From Stomorhina lunata (taxonomy: Eukaryota > Arthropoda > Insecta > Diptera > Rhiniidae), in the NCBI GenBank assembly GCA_933228675.1, contig OW121745.1, positions 963,346 through 1,027,345 of the forward strand: a stretch of DNA of 64,000 bases, in the 5' to 3' direction. The notes beneath the pieces were generated by a model. It made no database searches, was not told where the DNA came from, and was given only the letters and a program-made list of their open reading frames with translations. Positions 40,336 through 52,152 of this stretch are shown here, piece by piece (position 1 is the first letter of the stretch; every line of letters begins with the position of its first letter). The translations under genes and the position numbers were made by a program.

Positions 40336-41254
40336 TCGCCTAAGGCTATCTCTTAGTAGCTAATAAATGACAAATTATACTAGATACGATGATGACATTA
40401 AGTATAATGACGTTGTACAATATCGTTATTCAGCCCGATAGCGCCTAAAATAAACTTTATAGAGGGATTGAAAATGGTTCGCCCATTTTAGTGAAATCTC
40501 CCATATAACCCCGACCGGGAATCACTTTAATACTGCTAAATTAAATCACATTATAACTGCACAAAGAACTAGAGCAAAACTTTCCAAACATCCATCGGAC
40601 AGATGGAAAAAACAATATATCCCAAATATTATTGATGAAGTATTCATCTTAATTAGTTAACTAACTTCAGATTAATAAGTAAATCTTCAATAACTTTTCC
40701 GACAAAGCGATATCCATCCATTTAAAAGCTATATTTATCCCGTATGTATCTAAAACTAAGAGTGTATACCCTATTATTCTAAGGCTTGTACACATTGACA
40801 AAACAATCATTATTAAAGCTTTGATCTATATCGGTCCGCTGACTTCAGAGTTTTACATAACTAATCAAGAACTTTTACTAGTTGGATTATACGTACATTT
40901 GGAAGCATCTTTTCTGCATGGTTTATCTGATCTATCGAACTTTATTAAACCTAACCTTTGGGTCCATGACTTTTTTAGATGATGACGCCACCGAAAGCTT
41001 TTCGTTTTCCGACTCTTAATTTAAAAGACTTTGCAAACAATACTAGTATATCCAAATATTGCTAGGAATTACATTTGGTTTGAACAAAAGAAAATTAATA
41101 TACATATCAAGCATTTTTGTTGGGCTCAACTAAGTCAGTAATCATAACTATATAATTATCAATAAATTCTTACGATATTAAACTTTACTTTTGGAACACC
41201 ATTGGTGAAGGGTATCCAAGATTCGGTAAAGCCGAATATAACACTCTTACTCGT

Positions 41255-41699
41255 TTACAATACTTTTGATAACTTTAATTTCATTGGATAACACTCATAA
41301 AACATCATAAAATAAGAAATATAACGGTAAATAAGAACATTTTTTGTTATTTTTACTCATTGTGCAAACATTTATTTGACGCCTTTTTAATTGGGTATAT
41401 TTCGTTTTGTATTGTTGTTGTTGTTTCAATGCATGTATTTATTTTAATTTTTTTTACGACATTTTGTAGTAAACAGTTACATTAACGGTATGTGTTAAAC
41501 AAAATAAACAAATTTAAACGATTTGATGTTTAATTTTCGAAACTTAAATTGCATTATTTTTGTTTAATGCAAACAATTACTTGACAAACTGTACATTTCT
41601 ATTAACACCTGAGATAAAAATTAAAATTTTATATTTCCTTTTAAATTATATTTTTTTAATTTGTATAAAATTCTTCAATTTGTTGAAAATTCCTCAATT
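41255..41699. other. No recognisable feature
   Basis: AT-rich spacer with scattered TTGTTG and poly-T runs. No gene or repeat boundary seen. Confidence 0.4.
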
Positions 41700-42403
41700 T
41701 GGGGATAGTATACTGACATGAATAATATGTCAGATCTTAGGAAATCCACTAAAGCAAAACGATATTAAATATCATCAAAATCGGTATATAACAATATAAG
41801 ATATAGCCAAAACTCCAAATTCGATGTCCCGCAAATTTTTTTTGAAGAAAGTTTTTTGAATTGTATATCAAATTTAAGGAAATCATTCAACGCAGAGCAC
41901 TGTTGAATTTCATCGTAATCGGTATATCAACAACTCAGATATCGCCAAAGCAAAATATATCGGTGTACCCAAATTGGCAATTAAATTTTTTTTTTTTTAA
42001 AGCATTGTCTAAAAAAAAAATTTTCGAATTATATGTCAGATTTTAGAAAATACTTCAACGCAGCACGCTATTAAATTTCATCAAAATCGGTCCATAAACA
42101 CCAGAGATATCGTCAAAATTCAAAATTCGATGAGAATTTAAAATTTTTCTTTTAAAATATGTAAATTTAAAAAAAAAAAATTTTTGATGAATTTCCTAGA
42201 ATCTGATATACAATTTATCTCGCTACACCCTCCAGGAGCTCCACTTGATTTCAACAGACAAACAGACAGACAGACGGACATGGCTAAATCGACTCTCCTG
42301 GCGATTCTGGTATAATTTGTATGGGGTCTAAGACGAATAATGAAAAAATACAAACTGAATGACAAACTTATAATACCCTTTCACCTATTGATGAAGGGTA
42401 TAA
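41700..42403. repeat. R4/GTCY fragment
   Basis: R4 phrases (ATATCAGATTTTAG, ATATCGCCAAAGC) are followed by CAGACAGACAGACGGAC and the end motif ACCTATTGATGAAGGGTATA. Confidence 0.7.
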
Positions 42404-43601
42404 AAAAAGGAATCAATAGCGTGTCTTATACTTCTTCAATGTGAATAGACCCATCTGTAAATTATACTTCGGGCTTTATTTGTTTAAATGACATTCATAG
42501 TTAAAAAAAAACCCTTTAATATTTACCCGTTTTTACTCTTTTGTGCCCCATTTATCGTAAAAGTGCGAAGCACCTTCTTAATTTTTGTTAGTTCTTATCA
42601 TTGTGATGTAAATTGAGTATTTATGTTTATTAGTTCAAGAGATACGTTAAAAAAGTACCAAAATATAGCTTTTACCCTTTTTCTCCCTTATTAGTTCCAT
42701 TTCCAAAAAAGTACTCAAACACCCACGATCCAAATCCAATTTCGACTTTGTTTCCAACGATGCAAATTTCGGAGATATGATGTATTAATTTATTCAATTT
42801 CTGTTTCTGCATAACCACTAAGCGGCCGAATTTTAAAAAATTACCGAACCCGTGTCCCTTAATTTTTAGTGCTGATTCCAGACCAATTTAATTTTGTTTC
42901 TTTCTTATTTGGTTTACAAGATATTACGTTACCAATTTTTTTCCTTAATTAAAAAAGTGCCAAACACGTGTCTTATACTTTTTCAATATGAATCGACCCG
43001 TCTGTAAATTAAACTTCTGCCTTCATTAGCTAAAATGAAATTCATAGTTTAAAAAAACCTACCCTTGCATATTTTCCCATTTTAATCTTTTTTACCTCAT
43101 TTATCGTAAAAGTACCAAATACGTGTTTAATAATTCTTTATTACTTATCGATTGTGATGTTAACTATGTTTATTGTTTCAAAAAATACGTATGGTTTAAA
43201 AAAAAGTATCAAAATATAGTTTTTACCCTTATTAGTACCATATTCAAAAAAGTACCAAATACGTTTCTCCTGTTTTTCTATCCGGTCCGAAGCAACTTTG
43301 TTCCTATCGCTTTTAATTTCGGAGATATGACATTACTAATATTTTCCTTGTTTGGCTGTTTTAACGCCAAAACGACCGAATTAAAAAAAGTACCGAATAC
43401 ATGTCCCTTAATTTAAAGTGCCGATCTCAGACCAATTTAGTTTTGTTTCTATCACTTTTGGTTTAGAACATATATTTTTCCCGATTTTTATCCCCAAAAT
43501 TAAAAAAAGTACCAAACACGTATTTTATTTTTTTTTTGATGTCAATTGGCCAGCCAATAAATTATGCTCCTGGCTTCGTTAGCCAAAAAGGTAATCATAG
43601 C

Positions 43602-44706
43602 CAGGGCTGCCAGATTTGGGGTTTTGGCCCCAAAGTTGGGGATATTCAATCTTCGAAAAGGCGAAAAAATTTGATTTGGGGCTTGGGGATTTTGTTGGGG
43701 ATTTTTTGGGGAAATTTTAACTTGCGAATTTCATATTTTATTAATAAAGGAAAATATTTTTGTAATAAAGGATGATATTAAAATTGCATCCGATTATGGG
43801 TCAGAATTCGAAAAAGAACTACCAAACTATAATCTGTCAAGTCAAGAAAGGTACATTTAAAAATGAATAATTTAAATATTTTCAAGCAGCAAATACTTTG
43901 ACATGCTAAAATGTATAAACCCAATATCTCAACCAAAATTCAGTGAACGAGAATACTCCCAATTGATGTCTACGAAACTCAATGGAATAAAATTTATTTT
44001 ACAAATTGGAATACCATGTTTGAAAAATGGCCGTCCATCTTAATTTAATTTCAGCCAAAAGTTTATAAATTTCAAGATGTTGGCTGTACAAATCACTATA
44101 AAGGTTCCTACAAGCAATGCCTATGTAGAACGAGTATTTTCAGTTATGAGTTTAACAAAAACAACAAAACATAATAATAACAAAATTTGTTGTCAAGAAT
44201 TTCAACCGACAACTGAAATGTTAACAAATTCAATTCAAAAAGTTAGTCCTTTGCTATCACAAATCTTTTAAATATGCATCCCCGTTCACACACGAACATT
44301 TGCTTAAACAGTTTCCATTTTATTTTCCTCAAATTTTATACAAGTTTTCAAAATTTTCGTAAGCTTATTATCAATTTCAATTCCATAAATTTTTTCTGAT
44401 ACAAATTTAAGACTTCATGAGCCAAACTTGACTGGTGTGAAAGTAGACCTATATATAGTTTTAATCATCTAATTATCAAGAATTTAATGATTCTGAAGTT
44501 TATGAAATATTAGATTTCTCATATTTTATTATTTAAATTTGTAATGACTGAAAGCATACAAAACTATTTTTATGTTAATCAAATCGATCTCTTCATTTAA
44601 TTGAATAAAAAATGTAAGCAAATACGCTTTTTTATGAATTGGGGATTTTTGGGGCTAAAAATTTTAAAATTTGGGGATGGTAACCAAAAAGTATCTGGCA
44701 GCCCTG
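43602..44706 (+). mobile_element. hAT element nested in Helitron D
   Basis: Its termini are CAGGGCTGCCAGAT and ATCTGGCAGCCCTG. The 8-bp duplication ATCATAGC lies outside both (43594-43601 and 44707-44714). GGGGATTTTTGGGG-type subterminal repeats occur at both ends. At 1105 bp it is shorter than an autonomous hAT and keeps only the 3' end of the transposase gene. Confidence 0.92.
44077..44271 (+). pseudogene. hAT transposase C-terminal dimerisation segment
   Basis: The frame reads TSNAYVERVFSVMSLTKT, the conserved hAT C-terminal dimerisation motif (Glu-Arg-x-Phe-Ser), followed by a Lys/Asn stretch where such proteins have WTDxRN-like residues, and ends at a stop at 44269-44271. Upstream sequence back to 43770 gives short fragments in other frames. 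Most of the gene, including the BED finger and the catalytic residues, is missing. Confidence 0.82.
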
Positions 44707-45659
44707 ATCATAGCTAAAAAACAAAAAACCTACCCTTAAATATTTTCCCATTTTGTACCCTTTTGACCCCATTAATCGCAAAAGTACCAAATACGTGATT
44801 AATTGTTTATTAATGTCTATCGGTTGCGATAGAAACTATGTTTCTATGTTTATTAGTTCAAAAGATACATATGGGTAAAAAAAAGTACCAACATATAGTT
44901 TTTACCCTCTTTTTATCATTATTAGTGCCATTTCCAAAAAAGTACCAAACACGTGTCCCCTTATTTTCCTAGCCAAAATCAAAAGCGATATATATTCCGC
45001 TAGGCGGCCGAGTTTTAAAAAAGTACCGAACACGTGTCCCTTAATTTTTAATGCTAATCTCAAACAAATTTAATCTTTGTTTCTATCGCTTTTGGTTAAG
45101 GAGATATAATGTTACCGAATTTTCCCTTTTTTACCCATTCAATTGAAAAAAGTACCAAACACTTATTTGATATTTTGTACTTGGCAATCGACATCCCTAT
45201 ACATTTTATTTCTAGCTTTATTTGTTCAAGTGAAATACAAAGCAAAATAATAATGCACCTACCCTTTTTGAACCCTGAATCAAAAAGTACCTAACACGTG
45301 TCTAATATTTTTACTTGTTTACCGTGTCCGTTTTGAATTTTGTTTCTATGTTGATTGGTTCAAAAGATACACATGGGCTAAAAAAAGTACCAACATTTTA
45401 TTTTTCCCATCTGCTAAAAAATACCAAACACGTGTCTACTTACTTTTGTAGCTGATCTCAACGCAATTTAAATTTTGGTCCTATGACGTTTACTTCCGGA
45501 GATACAGCATTACCAATTTTTCTCTATTTTACCCCTTTTTTGGATCTATACTTCGAAAAAGGTACCCGCTGTCAAAATTTCAGCTCTCTAGCTTTAGCCG
45601 TTTGGGCTGGGCGATGAAGAGTCAGTCAGTCACGTTAGAGTTTTATATATATTGATAGA

Positions 45660-46774
45660 TTGAGATTGTCATTCCGTTTGTAATTTCCTTAATATTGGCT
45701 CAAAAATCAAAAGCGATATATATTCTGAATCCTTATGAAATTCTACGATTGAGCGATGTCCGTCTGTTGAAATCACGATAACGCCTAAACGAAAGGAGCT
45801 AGCTCAATGAAACTTAGTAAAAACATTCTTCATCACTGAGAAAATTTTGGTGTTGAAATTGGGCAAAATCGGTTAACATTTGACCATAGCTCCCGTATAA
45901 CCTCGCCTACGCTAATCGCTTATTTGCTAATAAATGACAAACTATAATAGCTATGATGATATGATCGGTTCACATTTAGTTAGAGCTCCCATATAACCCT
46001 GCCCCGGGAATCACATTTATGCTGACAAATTGAATAAAATTGTAAAATCTATGACTACTAAATTTAGAACAGAGAAGTTCTATGCAACTTTCAGTCAGTA
46101 TGTCAAATTTTTTAGGAATCGGTCCATTTTTGACCATAGCTTTCATATAAAAACCGCTCCCGGTAACCCCTAAAATGCCAAAAACGCCAGTTAAAAGCTA
46201 TTAAATTATAAACTATGTCAGCTATGGTCACTAATTTTGCACAAATAAACTTTATATTAATACCAGCCAGTATGTAAAATTTTGTAACAATCGGTCAACA
46301 TTTGGCTATAGTTCTTAATAAGAACTATAGCCAAATGTTGACCGATTGTTATCTACAATCAAAAAAATTTGGAGGTACATTCAGTATGTTAAGATTGCGT
46401 CTACGAAATTAGATAGCTATCAATCAATGATAGGTCCAGACTTTATACACGGTAGATGCATTAGGAACTCCTTACAAAATATATGAACCTGCCGTATTGC
46501 TATCAACATGTTTATGGCACAACGAAACAACTTATTAATGTAAAACTATATTCGGTTATGGAACAGCATTTTGTCCAAGGTAAATACTAGGGAAAACACT
46601 TAAATACTTTTTAATGTTGAACTGTAGTAACTATATCACTGCAACCGAATTCAGTCCAAACATATTACCAACAATACCACATTTGGTCAACATTTTGAAT
46701 TAGCTGCACTCTCGTACAACTTGATGGTGGGTATACAAGATTCGGCACAGCCGAATACAACACTCTTACTTGTT
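45660..46774. mobile_element. R3' copy, inverted, partial
   Basis: Segments match 47340-49177 in inverse order (ATTACAAACGGAATG complement, CGTCTGTTGAAATCACG, CATATAACCCTGCCCCGGGAA). It ends with ATTCGGC-ACA-GCCGAAT and ACACTCTTACTTG. It has internal deletions and a perfect local palindrome. Confidence 0.75.
46285..46351. repeat. Perfect 32-bp palindrome, 3-nt loop
   Basis: 46285-46316 is exactly complementary to 46320-46351 around the loop AAT. The arm contains GGTCAACATTTGGCTATAG, a phrase that is single-copy at this point in the sister repeat at ~47860-47885, so the second arm is a local inverted duplication. Confidence 0.95.
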
Positions 46775-47339
46775 TGTTTTTAAAAATTTAACTTATAAAA
46801 ATTACAAATTAATAAACATTTTTTATTTAGAAAAATATTTCACTATTTTTCTTAAAAAATGTATTTTTTCTGAAGGAACAAAATTTTTTATTGCAAGAAA
46901 CTATTTTTTCATAAGGAATTATATTTTATAGGAAACAACTTATTTTTTGTTACTATTTGCTTAAAAGGGTATTTTTATAATAATTAAATTAAAGAAAATG
47001 AAAGATTTTATATTTCTAATAAATTTTTTATCAAAAAAATCCATAATTTAATTGTAAAAATTGGAGACGATTACTATTTTCTGGTCGTTTGTTTTTGGCT
47101 CAATAGATGCGTGAAATCTAATTACAAGAACCAACATTTTATGCAAAGATTTAATTTCTTACGTATTTCACTCAAAGAGAACTGGCATTTGTTTTATATG
47201 AACCAAAACCATTTTTTTTCACTCATGTGGCGAAGGTTTCTGCGTAAAACCACAGAAATTCAATTTTTGTTCGTTTTATGGCATGTCTTCTGGCTTTTTT
47301 GGCCTATTAATCTTTTCTCATACTACGTAAAATTAAAAA
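46775..47339. other. Spacer between opposed R3' copies
   Basis: AT-rich, with repeated TTATTTT and TTTTTTA. The 97-codon frame at 47111-47404 runs into the R3' repeat and has no family features, so I do not call it. Confidence 0.4.
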
Positions 47340-49177
47340 AAACAAGTAAGAGTGTTATATTCGGCTGTGCCGAATCTTATATACCCACCATCAAGTTGTG
47401 TTAAATTTAGAAACATATCTCATATATCTACAAGGGTGCAGCTAATTCAAAATCTGCACCAAAACTGGAAAAATCGCTAAGCTGTTTGGTATTGTTGGTA
47501 AAACCTTTGGACTAAATTCGGTTGCCGTAGCTTTATAGTTCAACATTTAAAAATATTTTAGTGGTTTCCCCAGTATTTACTTTGATCAAAATTCGGTCTC
47601 ATAACCGGGTATAGTTTTACATTAATAAGTTGTTAAATACTTTTCGTTGTGCTTAATATGTAGTTAGGCTAAACACATTAATAGTAATACGACAGGTCCA
47701 TATATTTCGTTACGAGTTCCTAATGCATTCATCATATATAAAGTCTGGGCTAAACATTGATTGACACCTATTTAATTTCATAGGTGCAATCTTAATATAA
47801 TGAATGTACCTCCAAATCTTTTTGATTGTAAATATAAAAAGAGGATGTTATATATATAAGAATTATAGCCAAATGTTGACCGATTGTAACAAAATTTTAC
47901 ACACTGACTGGTATATATAGAGAGCTTCTTGCAAAATTTAGTGGCCATAGCTATCATAGTTTCTAATTTAATAGCTTTTAACTGGCCTTTGCTAAAATTT
48001 TTGGTTTCCGTGACCAAATATGGACTGATTCCTATAAAATTTGATAAACTGATCAAAAATTTCATAAAACTTCCCTATTTTAAATTTAATCGTCATAGCT
48101 ATTACAATTGTATTTAATTTATCAGCATTAATGTGTTTCCCGGGGCGGGGTTATATGGGAGCTCTAACTAAATTTGAACCGATTTTGTCCATTTTCAACA
48201 CACATCTTTTTCAAGATATCCAAAATACTTTTGTAAAATTTTGTCCCTCTAGCTCTTTTCGTTAAGGCGCTATCGTGCTTTTATCTGACGGACAGACGGA
48301 CATAAACAACCTTTTCTTTATGTATTTTTGTGTTTCCATAAGTTTTTTATATGGGAGCTATGGTCAAGTGGTGACCGATTGTGACGAAATTTTGCACACT
48401 GGCTGGCATTGACATAATACTTCTTTGTGCTTAATTTAGTCTTACTAGCTCTTGTAGTTAAGGAGCTATCACGATTTTATCTGACGGACAGACGAACATA
48501 AATCCCCTTTTCTTTTTGAATTTTTGTGTTTTCGTAAGTTTTTTATATGGGAGCTGGGTCAAATAGTGACCGATTGTGACAAAATTTTGCACACTGGCTG
48601 GCATTGATATAAGACTTTCTTGTGCCAAGTTTAGTGGTTATATCTGTTATACTTTTAGATTTATTGGCATTTAAGTGTATTTTGGGTGAAATTTAGCCTG
48701 TTTTCGTAAGTTTTTTGTATGGGAGCTATGGCTAAATGTGAACCGATTTCGATGAAATTTTATATGCTGCCTAGTGCTTATCTAAAACTTCTAGATACCA
48801 AATTTTGTCATCATAACTGTCATAATTTGTCATTTATTAGCAAATAAGCGATTAGCCTAGACGAGGTTATACGGGAGCTATGGCCAAATGCTAACCGATT
48901 TTGCCCAATTTCAATACCAAAATTTTCTCATAGATAAAGAATGTTTTTGCTAAGTTTCAGTTAGCTAGCTCTTTTCGTTTAGACGTTATCGTGATTTCAA
49001 CAGACAGACAGACAGACAGACAGACGGACAGACAGACGGACATAGCTCAATCGTCTTAGAATTTCATAAGGATTCAGAATATATATCGTTTTTGATTTTT
49101 GAACCAATATTAAGGAAATTACAAACGGAATGACAATCTCAATATACCCCCCATTCTTTTTGATGGTGGGTATAAAA
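47340..49177. mobile_element. R3' repeat, uninterrupted copy (~1.84 kb)
   Basis: It starts AACAAGTAAGAGTG, hairpin ATTCGGC-TGT-GCCGAAT, ATACCCACCATCAAG. It continues through four to five ~200-bp blocks with TATGGGAGCTATGG and ACCGATTG, has a GACAGACAGACAGACGGAC tract at 49000-49040, and ends GATGGTGGGTATAAAAA. No gene. It serves as the reference for the interrupted copy at 12131-16793 and the inverted one at 45660-46774. Confidence 0.8.
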
Positions 49178-49977
49178 ATACTGCTAGATTGCAGATAAAT
49201 TTCTAAATGAACTGAAAAGAACAACTTTTTTATTATGTAAACTTTATAACACAGAAAAATTCTTCAATGTCTGTGTACCGAAAAAAGCGTGAAAATTTTT
49301 TTTTAAATAAAAGAAATTTTTTTTTTAAGAAAAGAATTTTTTTTTTTTAAGAAAAGAAACATTATTTTTTAAAGAAAAGAAACATTATTTTTCAATATTT
49401 TTTAAAAATTTTTTCAAAAGACTCATTTCGTTTTTTACATTTTCTGAAAGACTAACAGCCTGTTTTTGAAACTACAATTTTTTCAAATTGTACGTAAACT
49501 TAAGAAAAAATTGAACTTTTGGTTTTTGATTTTTTTTTTGAGTGAAACGAGAAAAAGCTTTTAAAATTTTGGTTCGTAAATGAAATGTATAGACGAAAGT
49601 ATAAGTAAATGTCAAATCAGGCAATTAAAAAATTCTAATCGCCTGGAAAACAAAAAACGGTTATTTATTTTTGTTTGATTAGGACATGATCACAATACAA
49701 TGCATTGTGTTGAAACTAGGAAAAGGTTGTGGGAGGGGGAATAGGTAGTGTTTGTGGAAATTTGATTTAAACTTCCCTATATTGCAACTGGTTGGAAAAA
49801 CTTCTGAAGGAAGCAAATTCTACTTACGAACTGTACCGTCTATCTGTAGAGTATCGTCTGTCTACTGGTCAATCGACTACGAAAGGACGAGTTCTAATAG
49901 ATAGACGTGTATTGCGTATGAAAATTCATGTATCGAAAATGAGTTTCCTGATTTCGTTAGAGCACATTACAAAGTAG
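49178..49977. other. Flank of gypsy insertion
   Basis: AT-rich, with poly-T/poly-A runs. The 61-codon frame at 49792-49977 contains a near-repeat (YRLSVEYRLSTGQS) and crosses the LTR edge. I see no gene. Confidence 0.4.
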
Positions 49978-50276
49978 TGTCAACCGCTAAATAGGCAGCA
50001 CTTAAAAAATACCAACCCTGTTAGCTTGAGATAAGATGGTTTTGAACTCAACCGTCAGTAGATATATAGAGAGAGTCGCGTTGATTAGCACGAACAAAAC
50101 CGTCCTGACAAAATACGTAGTATGTAATTAGTTATTTTCCATTAAATAAAACATTTTAATGAATTATTTACTTAAATAAAACGTTTTTCTTTATATTATA
50201 CAAATATTTCTGTGTCGTGGTTTATTTATTTAAAATAGTTATCGAAAGTCGTCTTATAAACTTTTCATCTTTGACA
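49978..50276 (+). repeat. 5' LTR
   Basis: TGTCAA...TTGACA. It contains AATAAAAC motifs near 50155-50180 that may serve in polyadenylation. Relative to the 3' LTR it has C for T in the early ATACCAACC and a 4-bp difference around TACGTAGTATG. Confidence 0.95.
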
Positions 50277-50281
50277 TTTTC

Positions 50282-50294
50282 TCAGAAGTGGGAT
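50282..50294 (+). promoter_or_regulatory. Primer-binding site, tRNA-Leu type
   Basis: TCAGAAGTGGGAT lies 5 nt after the LTR and complements the 3' acceptor region of an insect tRNA-Leu, offset a few bases from the CCA end. An offset tRNA-Leu site is a known feature of mdg3/micropia elements. Matching was from memory of the tRNA, so confidence is moderate. Confidence 0.55.
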
Positions 50295-50321
50295 AATCGA
50301 ATTCCTTATAACTCGGTCATA

Positions 50322-51734
50322 ATGGAAAATTTTCAATGCTTAACAGTGAAGCAATTACAATCGAAATGTAAAGAAGCCGGTCTTCCGTGTACCGGTAAGA
50401 AGAATCAACTTATCGAACATCTCGAAGGAAAACATAGTGCACCTGGTTTAAATGAACGTATTGTACAGTTGGAGAAAACGATTGCCGACCTGCGTGTACA
50501 ATCTGCCCGTTTCCAACCTACCGATACATCGTCAACGACACAGTCGTTTGTGTCCCCCATTGGTTCACCAATTCGTGCTCTATCCGATGGTTCTTCTTCA
50601 CCCTATCAACCCATATCATCTGTTGGCAGCCGTATAGCCACACCGTCAACTACCGTTTATTCGCAACAGCCGCTTACGTTGCATCCGTCTTCATCATATC
50701 AACCAACTGTTGGCAGCCGTACTACAGCCGCACCGTCAACCACCGTCTATTCGCAACAGCCCGTTACGTTGCAGCCGTCATCATCGCTACATTCAGCTCC
50801 TCCACGTTACACCTACCAGCCGCCAGTCTGTATTCCGTATAAGGTCAATCCATACGCTCAACCAACAGCTCCGTGCTACGTTACAAATACTCATCCGCAG
50901 ATCTTTTCATCTGGTCATACGTTTGCACCCCGTCATGTGCATCAAGACCCGTCTTTCCCCAACGTTAATCAACAAATCCCGTCAACATCCACCGTATTTG
51001 CACAACAGCCGATAACATCTACGGTGCAGCCGATGCTAAGTCACGCTTTTCCCGCAAACCCTTATGCTAATGTAAGGGAAATGATAGCGTTGCTACCCGA
51101 CTTTAATCCGTTGTCAGAGGAATTCTTAAATTCTTCTCAATTTATTAAACGTACAGAAACGCTTAAATCCGCTTATGTTCAACAGAAGATGCTTGGACCT
51201 GCTAAATACTGGGTTGAATCCCTTCAAATTGTATCCTGGCAGCAGTTCGTCCAAAAATGTCTACAAGATTTTCCTCATATCGACAACGCAGCTGATATCC
51301 ATATAAAGATGTCGCAGATGAAGCGAAAATTTAACGAGTCACCACAGGAGTATTACTTTAAAATGTTTGCTCTCGGAACTAAGGGAAATCTCCTGGAATC
51401 CGCTATCGCACGACATATCGTCAATGGTATTAATGACTTTAATATAAAACGTAAAATTTCCAACGAATATTCGAGTTGCAATCAATTATATCGTGACATA
51501 AATAGTTATTGCAACTACAACGAGGTTACCACACCTGTTGCAATAACCCATAAACATAAACCAACGCCGTTAAACGAAAAATTTTCAGCCAACTCTGGAG
51601 TTCAAACGAAAACAGACAACGACAACAACAATAACTCAAAAGTAAACAAAGTAAAATGTTACAATTGTTTCGGATACGGTCACTATTCAATTAAATGTCC
51701 TGAGCCACAAAGAAAAGAACGTTGTAAAGTGTAA
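50322..51734 (+). CDS. gag: Gag with SAP-like motif and zinc knuckle
   Basis: The frame is open upstream into the LTR, but the first ATG (50322) gives a 470-residue protein, and I prefer it. Residues ~5-40 match the SAP DNA/RNA-binding motif (LTVKQLQSKCKEAGLP, then GKK and LIEHL), which is unusual at the start of Gag. Residues ~60-250 are Pro/Ser/Thr/Gln-rich with a near-duplicate segment (STTVYSQQP twice). Residues ~250-400 look like the Ty3/gypsy capsid helices (REMIALLPDFNP, QEYYFKMFALG). Residues 446-459 form a CCHC zinc knuckle (CYNCFGYGHYSIKC). The stop at 51732-51734 falls within what looks like a second knuckle, whose second half continues in the +1 frame. Gag packages the RNA in cytoplasmic particles. 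Confidence 0.88.
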   Translation: MENFQCLTVKQLQSKCKEAGLPCTGKKNQLIEHLEGKHSAPGLNERIVQLEKTIADLRVQSARFQPTDTSSTTQSFVSPIGSPIRALSDGSSSPYQPISSVGSRIATPSTTVYSQQPLTLHPSSSYQPTVGSRTTAAPSTTVYSQQPVTLQPSSSLHSAPPRYTYQPPVCIPYKVNPYAQPTAPCYVTNTHPQIFSSGHTFAPRHVHQDPSFPNVNQQIPSTSTVFAQQPITSTVQPMLSHAFPANPYANVREMIALLPDFNPLSEEFLNSSQFIKRTETLKSAYVQQKMLGPAKYWVESLQIVSWQQFVQKCLQDFPHIDNAADIHIKMSQMKRKFNESPQEYYFKMFALGTKGNLLESAIARHIVNGINDFNIKRKISNEYSSCNQLYRDINSYCNYNEVTTPVAITHKHKPTPLNEKFSANSGVQTKTDNDNNNNSKVNKVKCYNCFGYGHYSIKCPEPQRKERCKV

Positions 51735-51735
51735 T

Positions 51736-52152
51736 CGTACAACCCATCGTACCACGGAATGTACGGTAGCTAACCATAGTAATCAGAAGCCAGTTTCCAA
51801 CGTAAACAAAATTTGTGATGTGTCAGAATCTACTGCAGATTTGACCAAAAACGTTAAAGTAAATGATATTGCCACCGTTGCCTTTATTGATTCAGGCAGT
51901 ACTTATAATTTGATTCGAAAATCGTTTGCCGCTAATTTGGGAGAAAATACTCCGTATATGATTCTTCTAAAAGGTTTTGCTGGTGGAGAGTATAAGTGTA
52001 CGAACAAAGTGGTAGCTGCATTAGAAATTGATGGTAATATTTTCGAGACCGATATGCTTATTGTCGAAGATAATTTTATATTGCAAAATGTGTTACTTGG
52101 CCGCGATGTTATATGCCGAAAAGGAAGCCGTACTATAATTGAAGGTGACTAG
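51736..52152 (+). pseudogene. pol: Pol: aspartic protease region
   Basis: In the +1 frame relative to gag, the sequence shows the end of a zinc knuckle (HRTTEC), a linker, and the retropepsin active site VAFIDSGSTYNL, then the closing VLLGRD motif. The frame is interrupted by TAG at 52150-52152, after which the same frame continues into reverse transcriptase. Whether the gag-pol change is programmed shifting or a 2-nt loss in a GTGT tract cannot be told from one copy; the split second knuckle favours a mutation. Confidence 0.8.

Larger units (their letters stand above)
42404..45655 (-). mobile_element. Helitron copy D, inverted, 3'-truncated
   Basis: Reading leftward it begins TCAATATATATAAAACTC (5' end at 45655), then (GACT)n, AAGCTAGAGAGCTGAAATTT and the same ~150-bp GGTACTTTTTT monomers as copies A and B. 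It stops at a poly-T near 42404 against a GTCY repeat, so the 3' hairpin and CTAG are absent. A hAT element is nested inside. Confidence 0.8.

Noticed and set aside
47111..47404. 97-codon frame between opposed R3' copies
   Set aside because: Its C-terminal third is the R3' hairpin end; the remainder is AT-driven.
49792..49977. 61-codon frame before the gypsy LTR
   Set aside because: Low-complexity internal duplication, ends at the LTR edge by chance and shows no family signature.
50217..50321. GTG start giving a 505-residue Gag
   Set aside because: It lies in the 5' LTR and translates the primer-binding site. The ATG at 50322 directly precedes the SAP-like motif.
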